A stretch of 10,980 bases of DNA from Nitrospinaceae bacterium (GTDB lineage Bacteria > Nitrospinota > Nitrospinia > Nitrospinales > Nitrospinaceae): positions 1 to 10,980 of the forward strand of contig JAJDAX010000171.1 in the NCBI GenBank assembly GCA_029261615.1, written 5' to 3'. Positions 1 to 7,250 of this stretch are shown here, one piece after another (position 1 is the stretch's first letter; each line of letters begins with the position of its first letter). The notes under the pieces are model-generated. The model saw only the letters and a program-made list of their open reading frames with translations, had not been told where the DNA came from and searched no databases. Made by a program: the position numbers and the translations under genes.

Positions 1-1
1 T

Positions 2-865
2 CCGTCAGACACCCTGCAGGACATGCGGACCGAAATGATGCTTCTGATGGAGCAGATTGGCGTGACCATGGAATGTCACCATCACGAAGTGGCCACTGCT
101 GGACAGTGCGAAATTGACATGCGGTTTGATTCACTCGTTAATTGCGCCGACAGCCTGATGTGGTTCAAATACATCGTAAAAAACGTTGCACGTCGACATA
201 ACAAATCGGCGACCTTTATGCCGAAACCAATTTTCGGGGACAATGGTTCCGGGATGCACATTCACCAGAGCATCTGGAAAGCAGGTCAGCCGTTGTTTGC
301 AGGTAATGGCTATGCAGGTTTTAGCGAAATGGGTCTGCATTATATCGGCGGTATCCTGAAGCACGCACGTGCCATTGCAGCGTTCGCAGCACCGACCACC
401 AACTCTTACAAGAGACTGGTTCCGGGTTTTGAAGCGCCGGTTAACCTGGCGTACTCCAGCCGTAACCGTTCGGCTGCAGTCCGGATTCCGATGTACTCGC
501 CGAGTCCTAAAGCAAAACGTCTCGAATGCCGTTTCCCCGATCCATCTTGTAACGGTTACCTCACATTCTCAGCCATGTTGATGGCGGGACTTGACGGTAT
601 CCAAAACAAGATTGATCCGGGCGAGCCGCTCGACAAGGATATCTATGCTCTCGGACCGGAAGAGTTGGCGAAGGTGCCTTCGTTGCCAACCACTCTGGAC
701 GAAGCGATGGATGCTCTGGAAAGCGATCATGAATTCCTGCTCAAGGGCGATGTATTCACCCAGGATGTTGTGGAAACCTGGATCGAGTACAAGCGTGAAA
801 ATGAAATCGCACCCATGCGCCTGCGTCCGCATCCCATGGAATTTTTCCATTACTACGATGCATAA
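2..865 (+). CDS. glnA: Glutamine synthetase type I, C-terminal part (5' end outside window)
   Basis: This enzyme makes glutamine from glutamate, ammonia and ATP in the cytoplasm as a dodecamer. The reading frame is open from the first bases of the window, so the N-terminal part lies upstream; 287 residues are visible of a family length near 470. Visible family signatures are [12 protein letters not shown] (metal and substrate ligands), [15 protein letters not shown] with its metal-binding histidine, the NRSAAVRIP nucleotide/phosphate-binding stretch, and [12 protein letters not shown]. The stretch [11 protein letters not shown] matches the adenylylation loop; its Tyr codon is at 644-646. That fits the adenylylation-controlled type, and the modifying enzyme GlnE is encoded directly downstream. 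The gene ends at TAA 863-865 and is followed by an intrinsic terminator. Identification is very secure; control by adenylylation is inferred from family knowledge and gene context. Confidence 0.98.
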   Translation, partial: PSDTLQDMRTEMMLLMEQIGVTMECHHHEVATAGQCEIDMRFDSLVNCADSLMWFKYIVKNVARRHNKSATFMPKPIFGDNGSGMHIHQSIWKAGQPLFAGNGYAGFSEMGLHYIGGILKHARAIAAFAAPTTNSYKRLVPGFEAPVNLAYSSRNRSAAVRIPMYSPSPKAKRLECRFPDPSCNGYLTFSAMLMAGLDGIQNKIDPGEPLDKDIYALGPEELAKVPSLPTTLDEAMDALESDHEFLLKGDVFTQDVVETWIEYKRENEIAPMRLRPHPMEFFHYYDA

Positions 866-910
866 GTCATATTCGACTTGAATTGTTCCAGGAAAGTTTA
901 AAGAAAAACC

Positions 911-942
911 AGCCCTCTGGATTCTTCCAGAGGGCTTTCTTT
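911..942 (+). terminator. Intrinsic terminator after glnA
   Basis: A perfect 10-bp stem (AGCCCTCTGG at 911-920 with CCAGAGGGCT at 927-936) closes a 6-base loop and is followed by a T-rich tail (TTCTTT). An A-rich run precedes the stem. It lies 46 bases after the glnA stop and 19 bases before the chosen glnE start, so it should end most glnA transcripts and reduce readthrough into glnE. Confidence 0.85.
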
Positions 943-960
943 GTGGTAAAGTGTCCAGTA

Positions 961-3900
961 ATGGACTGGCTTAAACTCCTCACTGCTGAACTTGGCAAGA
1001 ACGCTGAATGGGATGAGTCCCTGAACCCGGCACTCGAACCTCTTAGATTTGAAGAACCCTCAAAAGCCTGGTCGCAGCTTCTCCAGATATCTGGTCACAC
1101 TTGTTTTCAAGAGCGCTACCCAGATTTTCTGCCCCGCCTGTTGACCGGATTTTCGACCTGTTACGATGCGGATGCCGCCCTCAATAATTTTCTGCGTTTA
1201 ACAGATATCTTCCCGGACAGGGAACACTTGTATTCCCAGCTCACCTCCTCTGACCATCTTCTGGAAGCCTTGATCACGCTGTTTTCAGGTAGCCAGATTC
1301 TTTCCGACACGTTGCTGTCGAGGCCCTCTCATATTGACTGGCTCAGTTTGCCGGAGACACTGTTCAAACCTAAAACCAAAGACGTTCTGTACCGAGATTT
1401 TTATACGCTGGCTGGAAGGGACACCTTGCCTCCCGATACCCCGGCTCTGCTCAGGCAATTTAAGAAGCGGGAATACATCCGCATCGGTCTGCGTGATCTA
1501 ATGGGGCAGGTAACGCTACAGGAGAACGTCGAAAATCTGAGTGACCTGGCAGATGTTTGCATGCAGGTCGCCTATGAATTCAGCTTAGAGCAGCTTAATA
1601 ACAAACACGGTGTTCCGTTTTTTGTGGATGAAGATGATGTGGAAAAGGAATCGGAATTTGCCATCCTGTCGATGGGCAAGCTGGGCGGGCGCGAACTCAA
1701 CTACAGTTCCGACATTGACCTGATCTACATTTACACGTCAAGTTTTGGTGAGACCCGATCGCTGGACCCGGACCAGAAAGTGCGATCCATTTCGAGTCAC
1801 GAATTTCAAACCCGGCTGGGTCAAATGATTACCAAGACCCTGCACGAAATAACAGCAGAAGGCAGTGTCTTTCGCGTCGATCTTGATTTACGGCCACAGG
1901 GCAAGAGCGGAGAGATCGCCAATTCCCTGACCCGTTGTGAAACCTATTATCAATCCTGGGGTCGAACCTGGGAACGGCAGGCCATGATCAAGGCGCGTGT
2001 TTCCGCCGGAAGTGAGGCGCTCGGTCAGCAGTTCTTTGAAATGATCACACCGTTTATTTATCGTCGCAGCCTGGATTTTTCCGCCATTGAGGAGGTAAAA
2101 GATCTGAAAGGCAAAATCGATATCGACCTTGCTCAAAAGAATAAAGAGAAAGGGCATATAAAACTGGGGGCGGGTGGTATCCGTGAAATCGAGTTTCTGG
2201 TGCAAGCTTACCAGTTGTTGTTCGGTGGTCGTGATCAAAGCCTGCGTAATACGGGCACCCTGACAACCATCGAGCAGTTGCGGGTACGACGATTCATCTC
2301 GGATGAAGAAAGCCAGGGCTTGCAGGAAGCGTACATTTTTTTACGCAACCTGGAAAACCGAGTGCAAATTTCCTTTGGTCTGCAGACTTATCATATTCCC
2401 ACAGAGCCCAAAGCGCTTGATGCCCTCGCAAGAAAAATGGGGGTGACGGGGGACAGCCGGGAGGAGCGTATCGAAACCCTGATGAAGCAGTACGAGGCGC
2501 ATACCGGCTTCGTCAATACGATGTTCACCAATTTATTTGTGGAAGAAGAGGAGCAGGAAAAAGCCGAACGAACGCTCAATGAGTGGGGGCAGGGGCGCGA
2601 TCTGGAATCCCGTTTTTCAGAAGACTTGATGCGGGAATACTCTTTCGCCGAGCCAGACCGGGTGTATCGTTTTCTAAAATCACTGCGGGATGGCCCTGCG
2701 GGCATTCCTCCCAGCGAAAAAAGTCTCAGATTATTTTATGGAGTGTTGCCGTCTCTTCTGGAAATGAGCCGACGGGTTCCCTTCCCGAATCTTGCAGTGG
2801 AAAACCTGGTCAAATTCATTGAAGTCAGCCAGTCGCGCGATATGCTGCTCAGTTTGTTTCACGACAATGAAAAAATCCTCGAACTGTTTTTAATTCTGTT
2901 TGGCAGTGGCGAGTTATTGTCCTCGATTTTGATCCGCCAGCCGAATCTGATGGATGTGTTGATGAGTCCGGATTCGCTTTACCGTTACAAGACCCTGCCG
3001 CAATTGCAGCAGGAATTGTGGGATCGCATTGGGACTTGTCAGGATGAACCAGCACGTCTGCTTGCCCTGCGACGTTTTAAACAAGCAGAGGAATTGCGTA
3101 TCGGCATCCGCTATTTGATCCGCGAAACCGACCTGATTGCGACTCTTGACGATTTATCGAGATTAGCCGATCTTTACCTGCAAGTGTCCCTTGACCTTGC
3201 GGCGGAGGAAGTGCGCCAGGAAACAGGAGTTAACTTTGAAGGTGTAGGGACCTTTGCTGTATTGGGGATGGGAAAACTGGGCGGCATGGAACTCAACTTT
3301 GGTTCTGATCTGGATGTTGTTTTTGTATACGATGACGAAGAAAACGATCCCACAGCAGTGACGCGTTACTCCTCTCTGGCGCAAAAGCTTTACAAGTATT
3401 GCGCAGCCATGACACCTGCCGGGATTGCTTATAAGATTGATACGGACCTTCGACCCGAAGGCAATCAAGGCACCCTTATCCTGCCTTTAAAGGGATATGA
3501 AGATTACTTTAAAACACGTGGTCGTATTTGGGAGCGGCAGGCGATGACGCGAGCTCGATTTGTAGCAGGGAACCCCGATGTCGGAGCCCGTTTTTTAAAG
3601 ATTGCGCAGGAATTTACATTCAATCCAAGGCTGGACTACGGAAATTTGATCGAGATTGCCCGTCTTCGGGAACGAATGGAAACGGAACTGGCCCAGGAAG
3701 GAAAAAAGGGAAAGAACGTCAAACTAGGATTTGGTGGTCTCGCCGATATCGAGTTTGCAGTTCAGATCATACAATTGAGACATGGGGAAAAAGCGACCGC
3801 GCTACGTTCGACGAATACCCTTAAGGCTCTCCAAAATTTTTCGCAAATGGGAATCATGGATGATCTCGAGGCGGCGGAATTGCGTGGGGGTTATCTCTTT

Positions 3901-4125
3901 CTGAGAAACCTGGAATGTATTCTTCGATTAATTTCTGAGCGCTCAGCCAATTGCCTGCCCACAGAACCTGAATCCCTTGCGGCTATTGCACTCATGTTTG
4001 GGTTGGATATGAGAAAAGATGAGGAACGGGTTGCCGCCCTGGATCAGGAATACGAAAAGAAAACCGGGAGGGTGCGGGAGCTTTACCGCAAAATAATCGA
4101 TAGGAAACTCAGAACCGCCCGTTAA
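961..4125 (+). CDS. glnE: Bifunctional glutamine synthetase adenylyltransferase / adenylyl-removing enzyme
   Basis: GlnE attaches AMP to a tyrosine of glutamine synthetase when nitrogen is plentiful and removes it by phosphorolysis when nitrogen is scarce, responding to glutamine and PII in characterised systems. The chosen product has 1054 residues, somewhat longer than E. coli GlnE (946). It has the expected duplicated layout. The N-terminal adenylyl-removing half has MGKLGGRELNYSSDIDL, with the DxD aspartates at residues 251 and 253, then GAGGIREIEF at about 403-412. The C-terminal adenylyltransferase half has MGKLGGMELNFGSDLDV, with aspartates at 783 and 785, then GFGGLADIEF at about 923-932. 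Both catalytic DxD pairs are intact. The frame is open back to 883, but that would put the glnA terminator inside the gene, so ATG 961 is preferred; GTG 943 is an alternative. No strong Shine-Dalgarno precedes 961, which suggests low expression. The partner gene glnA lies just upstream. Confidence 0.96.
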   Translation: MDWLKLLTAELGKNAEWDESLNPALEPLRFEEPSKAWSQLLQISGHTCFQERYPDFLPRLLTGFSTCYDADAALNNFLRLTDIFPDREHLYSQLTSSDHLLEALITLFSGSQILSDTLLSRPSHIDWLSLPETLFKPKTKDVLYRDFYTLAGRDTLPPDTPALLRQFKKREYIRIGLRDLMGQVTLQENVENLSDLADVCMQVAYEFSLEQLNNKHGVPFFVDEDDVEKESEFAILSMGKLGGRELNYSSDIDLIYIYTSSFGETRSLDPDQKVRSISSHEFQTRLGQMITKTLHEITAEGSVFRVDLDLRPQGKSGEIANSLTRCETYYQSWGRTWERQAMIKARVSAGSEALGQQFFEMITPFIYRRSLDFSAIEEVKDLKGKIDIDLAQKNKEKGHIKLGAGGIREIEFLVQAYQLLFGGRDQSLRNTGTLTTIEQLRVRRFISDEESQGLQEAYIFLRNLENRVQISFGLQTYHIPTEPKALDALARKMGVTGDSREERIETLMKQYEAHTGFVNTMFTNLFVEEEEQEKAERTLNEWGQGRDLESRFSEDLMREYSFAEPDRVYRFLKSLRDGPAGIPPSEKSLRLFYGVLPSLLEMSRRVPFPNLAVENLVKFIEVSQSRDMLLSLFHDNEKILELFLILFGSGELLSSILIRQPNLMDVLMSPDSLYRYKTLPQLQQELWDRIGTCQDEPARLLALRRFKQAEELRIGIRYLIRETDLIATLDDLSRLADLYLQVSLDLAAEEVRQETGVNFEGVGTFAVLGMGKLGGMELNFGSDLDVVFVYDDEENDPTAVTRYSSLAQKLYKYCAAMTPAGIAYKIDTDLRPEGNQGTLILPLKGYEDYFKTRGRIWERQAMTRARFVAGNPDVGARFLKIAQEFTFNPRLDYGNLIEIARLRERMETELAQEGKKGKNVKLGFGGLADIEFAVQIIQLRHGEKATALRSTNTLKALQNFSQMGIMDDLEAAELRGGYLFLRNLECILRLISERSANCLPTEPESLAAIALMFGLDMRKDEERVAALDQEYEKKTGRVRELYRKIIDRKLRTAR

Positions 4126-4139
4126 AGCCCCGGATTTTC

Positions 4140-4172
4140 AACCAGATTTTTATCGGTTTGTATTTATCTTTT
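4140..4172 (+). terminator. Possible terminator between convergent glnE and the GIY-YIG gene
   Basis: AACC (4140-4143) plus GAT (4145-4147) can pair with ATC (4152-4154) plus GGTT (4155-4158). This leaves one bulged A and a TTTT loop, and a T-rich stretch to 4172 follows. It lies 14 bases after the glnE stop. The stem is short and AT-rich, so it is a weak candidate. The T-rich tail extends into the 3' end of the facing gene. Confidence 0.4.
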
Positions 4173-4469
4173 GCAAAGTTTCAACTTGTCTGCACGGGGC
4201 ATGCGCTTGATAGCCGCTTCCCTTTTGCCTGCCTCGGAGCGGGTGAGCCCCTTTTCCGTGTGAACAATTTTTTTTGGACTGGACGTTCTAAAAAACCGCG
4301 CGCCTTTTTTGAGGTTGGTTGCGTGCTCGTCAAACCTCCGCTCAATATCGGTGGTAATTCCTGTATATAACTTCCCACAAGTCGATTCAATAATATAGAC
4401 CATCCACTCTTTTTCAGTAAAGGAAGGTGACGGGTTCTTTGGCTGGGCCAATGTGTTTTCTGAGCACAT
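4164..4469 (-). CDS. Small GIY-YIG domain protein (YhbQ/UPF0213-like)
   Basis: The product is 101 residues with a stand-alone GIY-YIG nuclease-type domain and no added DNA-binding domain. Visible elements are MVYIIES (first strand, about residues 23-29), LYTGITTDIERRFDEH (about 34-49, where YTGIT replaces the classical YIG and is followed by the conserved arginine), and the helix SEAGKREAAIKRM (about 79-90), with a glutamate expected to bind metal. This pattern matches the YhbQ/UPF0213 family, whose bacterial members are linked to DNA damage or nuclease activity but are poorly defined. The start is uncertain. ATG 4469 gives an atypical 22-residue extension without a clear ribosome site. ATG 4403 (79 residues) begins right at the domain and has AAGAG just upstream. 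The gene faces glnE and lies 66 bases downstream of the secreted-protein gene in the same direction, so it may be co-transcribed with it. Confidence 0.85.
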   Translation of the reverse strand: MCSENTLAQPKNPSPSFTEKEWMVYIIESTCGKLYTGITTDIERRFDEHATNLKKGARFFRTSSPKKIVHTEKGLTRSEAGKREAAIKRMPRADKLKLCKR

Positions 4470-4535
4470 GACGGAAGATTTTCTCGTTATTGGATCGTTA
4501 GGAAGGGCAGGACGAATTGATTTGGAGAAGGTGAT

Positions 4536-5297
4536 TCAGAAATTCAGTCGCGCTTTCTGACGATTCGTTACCGGAATGGAACTGATGACACCCCGGGTGG
4601 GATTGGTTTTTTTTAATTTGCGTGGGTTCCAGCGTTGTCGACTGGTTTTGGATTTTTTCGAGGTTGTCTTTGAGATGTTTGCAGAGGGTGCTTTTGAAAT
4701 TTCGAGGCCTTGGTTTTCCGTTTGAGTCGATTGGAAGCCATAGGAGTTCTTAAACCCTCTACCAATGTTGCGATTGTTTTGCGTCTTGACTCCAAGTTGA
4801 CGTTGGAGCAGTAACTGTTTGTTGGTGATCCTCAGGCTTGGTTGGGTGTTTACCGAATACCTGCCACCTAAAGTAAACCCTGTGCCAGGGAACGGGACAA
4901 AACCTTTGTTGAAACTATTAAATCTTCCCGCACCTGAAAATCGGCTGCCCCGGTTAAAACCTCTGTTAAAACTATTAAATCTCCCCGCACCTGAAAAACG
5001 ATTGTTCAGGCTGTAACCTCTATTAAATTGATTGTTGAAACCTCGGCCCCGTGATCCAAATTTTTGGAAACGGCCTCTTTGTGATCCAAATCTTTTGGAG
5101 AGGCTTCTTTGATGTCCTGCCCGGAATCTTGTTTGTCGCCGCTGATTGGCTTGTGATATCCCGGATGCACGGGGAGTGAATAGGCCTGCTGATGGTTGCT
5201 TGAAATAATTTTTTGAATTTGAAAAACGTGGAGTGCTTGCCGCTGAAACGGGTAACGTCAACAGAGACGCGACTAAAATGATCACCACTTTTTTCAT
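4536..5297 (-). CDS. Secreted, highly basic Arg/Asn/Phe/Gly-rich repeat protein, function unknown
   Basis: I do not recognise this 253-residue protein. The start ATG 5297 is fixed by a strong Shine-Dalgarno (GGAGAGG) ending three bases before it; a TTG at 5309 would overlap that site. The product opens with a textbook Sec signal peptide: MKK, a hydrophobic run of about 12 residues, and a VSA cleavage motif near residue 19. The mature part is low-complexity and strongly basic, with many R, K, N, F, G, S and Q, no Asp, no Cys, only two Glu and one Trp. It contains a 10-residue tandem unit beginning FGS (about 70-89) and a 19-residue tandem unit beginning RFSGAGRFNSFN (about 100-137). The C-terminal part is Ser/Thr/Lys/Arg/Asn-rich. 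No catalytic motif or membrane segment beyond the signal is visible. Export to the periplasm or surface, and a role in binding nucleic acid or anionic polymers, are inferences only. Conservation of reading frame, signal peptide and ribosome site argue that it is real. Confidence 0.75.
   Translation of the reverse strand: MKKVVIILVASLLTLPVSAASTPRFSNSKNYFKQPSAGLFTPRASGISQANQRRQTRFRAGHQRSLSKRFGSQRGRFQKFGSRGRGFNNQFNRGYSLNNRFSGAGRFNSFNRGFNRGSRFSGAGRFNSFNKGFVPFPGTGFTLGGRYSVNTQPSLRITNKQLLLQRQLGVKTQNNRNIGRGFKNSYGFQSTQTENQGLEISKAPSANISKTTSKKSKTSRQRWNPRKLKKTNPTRGVISSIPVTNRQKARLNF
4901..5000 (-). repeat. Two tandem 57-bp units inside the secreted-protein gene
   Basis: Bases 4901-4943 and 4958-5000 are copies of one 43-base sequence with four mismatches, spaced exactly 57 bases (19 codons) apart. 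They encode RFSGAGRFNSFN followed by R/K-GF. Two of the four differences are C/T changes in codon positions that keep the residue. A more degenerate relative continues at about 5015-5042. Confidence 0.85.
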
Positions 5298-5338
5298 TAT
5301 CCTCTCCAATTACAAGATACTCAATCAAGAAACTCCTA

Positions 5339-5368
5339 TTAATATGAGCCCTTCGCGAAAAATTTCAA
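5339..5368 (-). promoter_or_regulatory. Candidate sigma-70-type promoter for the secreted-protein gene
   Basis: Read on the minus strand, TTGAAA (5363-5368; five of six consensus bases) and TATTAA (5339-5344; four of six) are separated by 18 bases. The predicted transcript would begin roughly 30-40 bases before ATG 5297. It sits in the 96-base gap after the TPR-methyltransferase gene, where no terminator was seen, so readthrough from that gene is also possible. Confidence 0.4.
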
Positions 5369-5393
5369 CCGGAATCATCCATGCCAACCCAAT

Positions 5394-6908
5394 TTACGCT
5401 TTTTGGCAAATGCAAATGTTTCCTGAAATCTCTCCCTCGGAGTGCATACGGATGGGGTGTTGCTCCAGCTTGCGAATGGTGAAGCCTGCCTGCTGTGTCA
5501 ATGCCTTCAAATAATTCGGACTGTGTGCAAATCGCCCGGAAGCCTGTACCTGCCATTCACCCTTCTCCAAAAATTCTGTGTTGAAACACAACAGTCCGTT
5601 TCTTGTCATTCGGTTTTTTAATAAAGAAAAGAGGGGAAGCAGGTCACCAAAATAGGAAAAGGAATCGGTTGCCAATACAAGATCAAATGCATCATCGGAG
5701 CGTTCCAGATAGCGCAGGATGTCGCTATCTCTTAGTACGTCATAGACCTCCCGCTTATGAGCTTGTTCTATCATTGCGGAGGATAGGTCGACACCCGTGA
5801 GATGGTCGATCTGTTCTCTAAACGCCGCACCTGCAAGCCCAGTACCGCAGCCGAGATCCAGTGCGTTGGTGTAACGCTTAGGTGTGCCCAGCGATTCCAA
5901 AGCTTGCCGCAAAAGTATAGGAGATGTGGCTTTCAGATCTTCTATGAGATGGCGGTCGTAATCCCTGGCGTAGTGGTCAAACAGAGTCCGGATGTAATCC
6001 TGGGGTGCTCGTTCCAACGGCTCCCGGTTTGCAATCTTCAGCAGATAGGGGGCAATTTTATTTTCCGGTTCCAATTCAAGGGTTCTGATGAAATGTTTTT
6101 CGGCCTGTTCGTTTGCGCCCGATTCCAGAAACAGGTTGGCCAGGTTGCTATGCGCTTCTTTTAATTCCGGATCGTTTTTTACCGCCTCCTGGTAATGCGT
6201 GATGGCCTCATCCCGTTTGCCGCGGTGTGCGAGCACCAGAGCCAGGTTGTAATGGCCCTCGGCATTATCCGGCTTCAATCCAATCCCCTGGCGCAAGCAG
6301 CCTTCAGCTTCATCGAGACGACCCAGGTCCATCAGGGTATGGCTTAAGTGATTGCGTGCCCCGGCAAAATCGGGACTGGCCGCGAGCGCCTGTTGGAACT
6401 CAATCACCGCTTCTTCCGGTCTTCCCGCCTGTTTGAGTACGGTACCGAGATGGACTCGCGTCTGCTGCTTGTCGGGCGCAAGGTTCAGCGCCATACGCAA
6501 CGCGGCTTCGGCTTCTTTTAATTCACCCGTACCGAGAAGGGTGAGCCCGAGGTTGCTATAGCCTTGTGCATGTCCCGGTTGCAGGTCTACGGTCTTTTTA
6601 TAAGACTCAATAGCCAGATCTGCCTGGCCCAGACGCTGATACCCGTTGGCCAACAGGAAATGGGCTTCCGCAAAATCGGGTTTGACGGCCAGAGCCTGCT
6701 GCATGAGGCGGTTACCTTCATCATTTTTCCCGAGCAGGTATTTCAGGACACCCAGCAGATGGAGTGCTTCGATATGCTGGGGATTGTGGTCGATAAGCCC
6801 CTGATACAGGCTTTCTGCCTCTTTATATTGCCCTCCCTGATGCAGGCGCAAGGCCAATTCAAAGGCTTGTTCAGAGGTTAGGGAGTGTTCTTCGGGAGAT
6901 TCAGCCAT
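5394..6908 (-). CDS. TPR-repeat class I SAM-dependent methyltransferase (COG4976-like)
   Basis: The 504-residue product has about eight consecutive 34-residue tetratricopeptide repeats (roughly residues 11-281), each with the usual spacing of small and aromatic residues ending in a P-D/P-E/P-G turn. A linker of the form YIRTLFDHYARDYDRHL follows, then a Rossmann-type methyltransferase domain. Motif I is LDLGCGTGLAG (from about residue 350) and motif II is LTGVDLSSAMIEQA. A later stretch, DAFDLVLATDSFSYFGDL, fits motif IV. The YIRTLFDHYARDYD signature plus TPRs is typical of predicted methyltransferases with TPRs in proteobacteria; the substrate is unknown, and the TPRs probably hold a protein partner. 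No signal peptide is visible, so it should be cytoplasmic. ATG 6908 was chosen, although it has no good ribosome site. An in-frame TTG at 7010 would add 34 Trp-rich residues of doubtful coding character. The gene is divergent from rpsB. Confidence 0.85.
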   Translation of the reverse strand: MAESPEEHSLTSEQAFELALRLHQGGQYKEAESLYQGLIDHNPQHIEALHLLGVLKYLLGKNDEGNRLMQQALAVKPDFAEAHFLLANGYQRLGQADLAIESYKKTVDLQPGHAQGYSNLGLTLLGTGELKEAEAALRMALNLAPDKQQTRVHLGTVLKQAGRPEEAVIEFQQALAASPDFAGARNHLSHTLMDLGRLDEAEGCLRQGIGLKPDNAEGHYNLALVLAHRGKRDEAITHYQEAVKNDPELKEAHSNLANLFLESGANEQAEKHFIRTLELEPENKIAPYLLKIANREPLERAPQDYIRTLFDHYARDYDRHLIEDLKATSPILLRQALESLGTPKRYTNALDLGCGTGLAGAAFREQIDHLTGVDLSSAMIEQAHKREVYDVLRDSDILRYLERSDDAFDLVLATDSFSYFGDLLPLFSLLKNRMTRNGLLCFNTEFLEKGEWQVQASGRFAHSPNYLKALTQQAGFTIRKLEQHPIRMHSEGEISGNICICQKA

Positions 6909-7069
6909 GGGAGTTATTTCGGAGATCGGGGTAGCACTTTGGCCGGTTTCAATGGATATTTTACGCTCAACCAGAGCCCATAAGGTAAACCAATCATCCC
7001 ACTTTGGCAATTCTTGCGTCTATAGTCCCCTTCAAGTGCCTTCAAACCCTCAAATCAGGGCAAATATTG

Positions 7070-7099
7070 TTGTCTGGGGAACAGCGGGTGTGCTATGAT
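7070..7099 (+). promoter_or_regulatory. Extended -10 promoter for rpsB
   Basis: TATGAT at 7094-7099 matches five of six -10 bases and is preceded by TGC, giving the TGn extended -10 form. TTGTCT at 7070-7075 is a partial -35 at 18-base spacing. Transcription would begin near 7105-7107, giving a leader of about 145 bases before rpsB. This is a suitably strong form for a ribosomal protein gene. Confidence 0.65.
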
Positions 7100-7168
7100 T
7101 CAAGTTTAGCCATTCCGTGGCAAAAACCTTTAAAATTGAATAGTTATTGAATCTCGCACGTCTTCGGA

Positions 7169-7204
7169 CCGGAGCGGCAGGTGACCTTCGGGTTTCCGCG
7201 CCGG
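7169..7204 (+). promoter_or_regulatory. Structured rpsB leader with UUCG-capped hairpin
   Basis: CCGGAGCGG (7169-7177) pairs with CCGCGCCGG (7196-7204) through eight base pairs and one A/G mismatch. Inside, GACC (7183-7186) and GGTT (7191-7194) can pair around a TTCG tetraloop. A competing small hairpin, GTC-TTCG-GAC, lies at 7160-7169. The element sits 46 bases upstream of the rpsB start and outside the Shine-Dalgarno (AGGAG 7241-7245). S2 represses rpsB-tsf through the rpsB 5' leader in E. coli; a similar role here is inferred from position only. Confidence 0.5.
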
Positions 7205-7250
7205 GATGATGGAGGCGGGGGTCTAACCTGAACCAATTCAAGGAGAATCC

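Larger units (their letters stand above)
6909..7250. other. Divergent intergenic region between the methyltransferase gene and rpsB
   Basis: These 342 bases hold no convincing gene. The right half carries the rpsB promoter and leader, listed separately. On the minus strand a weak candidate -10 (TATAGA, at 7019-7024) follows a poor TTGAAG hexamer at only 15-base spacing and could serve the methyltransferase gene with a leader near 100 bases. Confidence in that second promoter is low. Confidence 0.5.

Noticed and set aside
883..960. N-terminal extension of GlnE beginning at 883
   Set aside because: It would translate through the perfect glnA terminator hairpin and adds residues with no family resemblance; ATG 961 is more likely.
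4267..4300. Homopolymer T and A runs as a possible frameshift or terminator site
   Set aside because: They fall inside the Lys-rich part of the intact GIY-YIG gene and have no stem next to them.
6909..7010. TTG-initiated 34-residue extension of the TPR-methyltransferase
   Set aside because: No well-placed ribosome site, an unusual Trp-rich composition, and closeness to the candidate -10 at 7019-7024 argue against it; kept only as an alternative.
7206..7226. Six-codon mini-ORF (MMEAGV) in the rpsB leader
   Set aside because: It has no separate ribosome site and a sequence this short arises by chance; nothing supports its translation.
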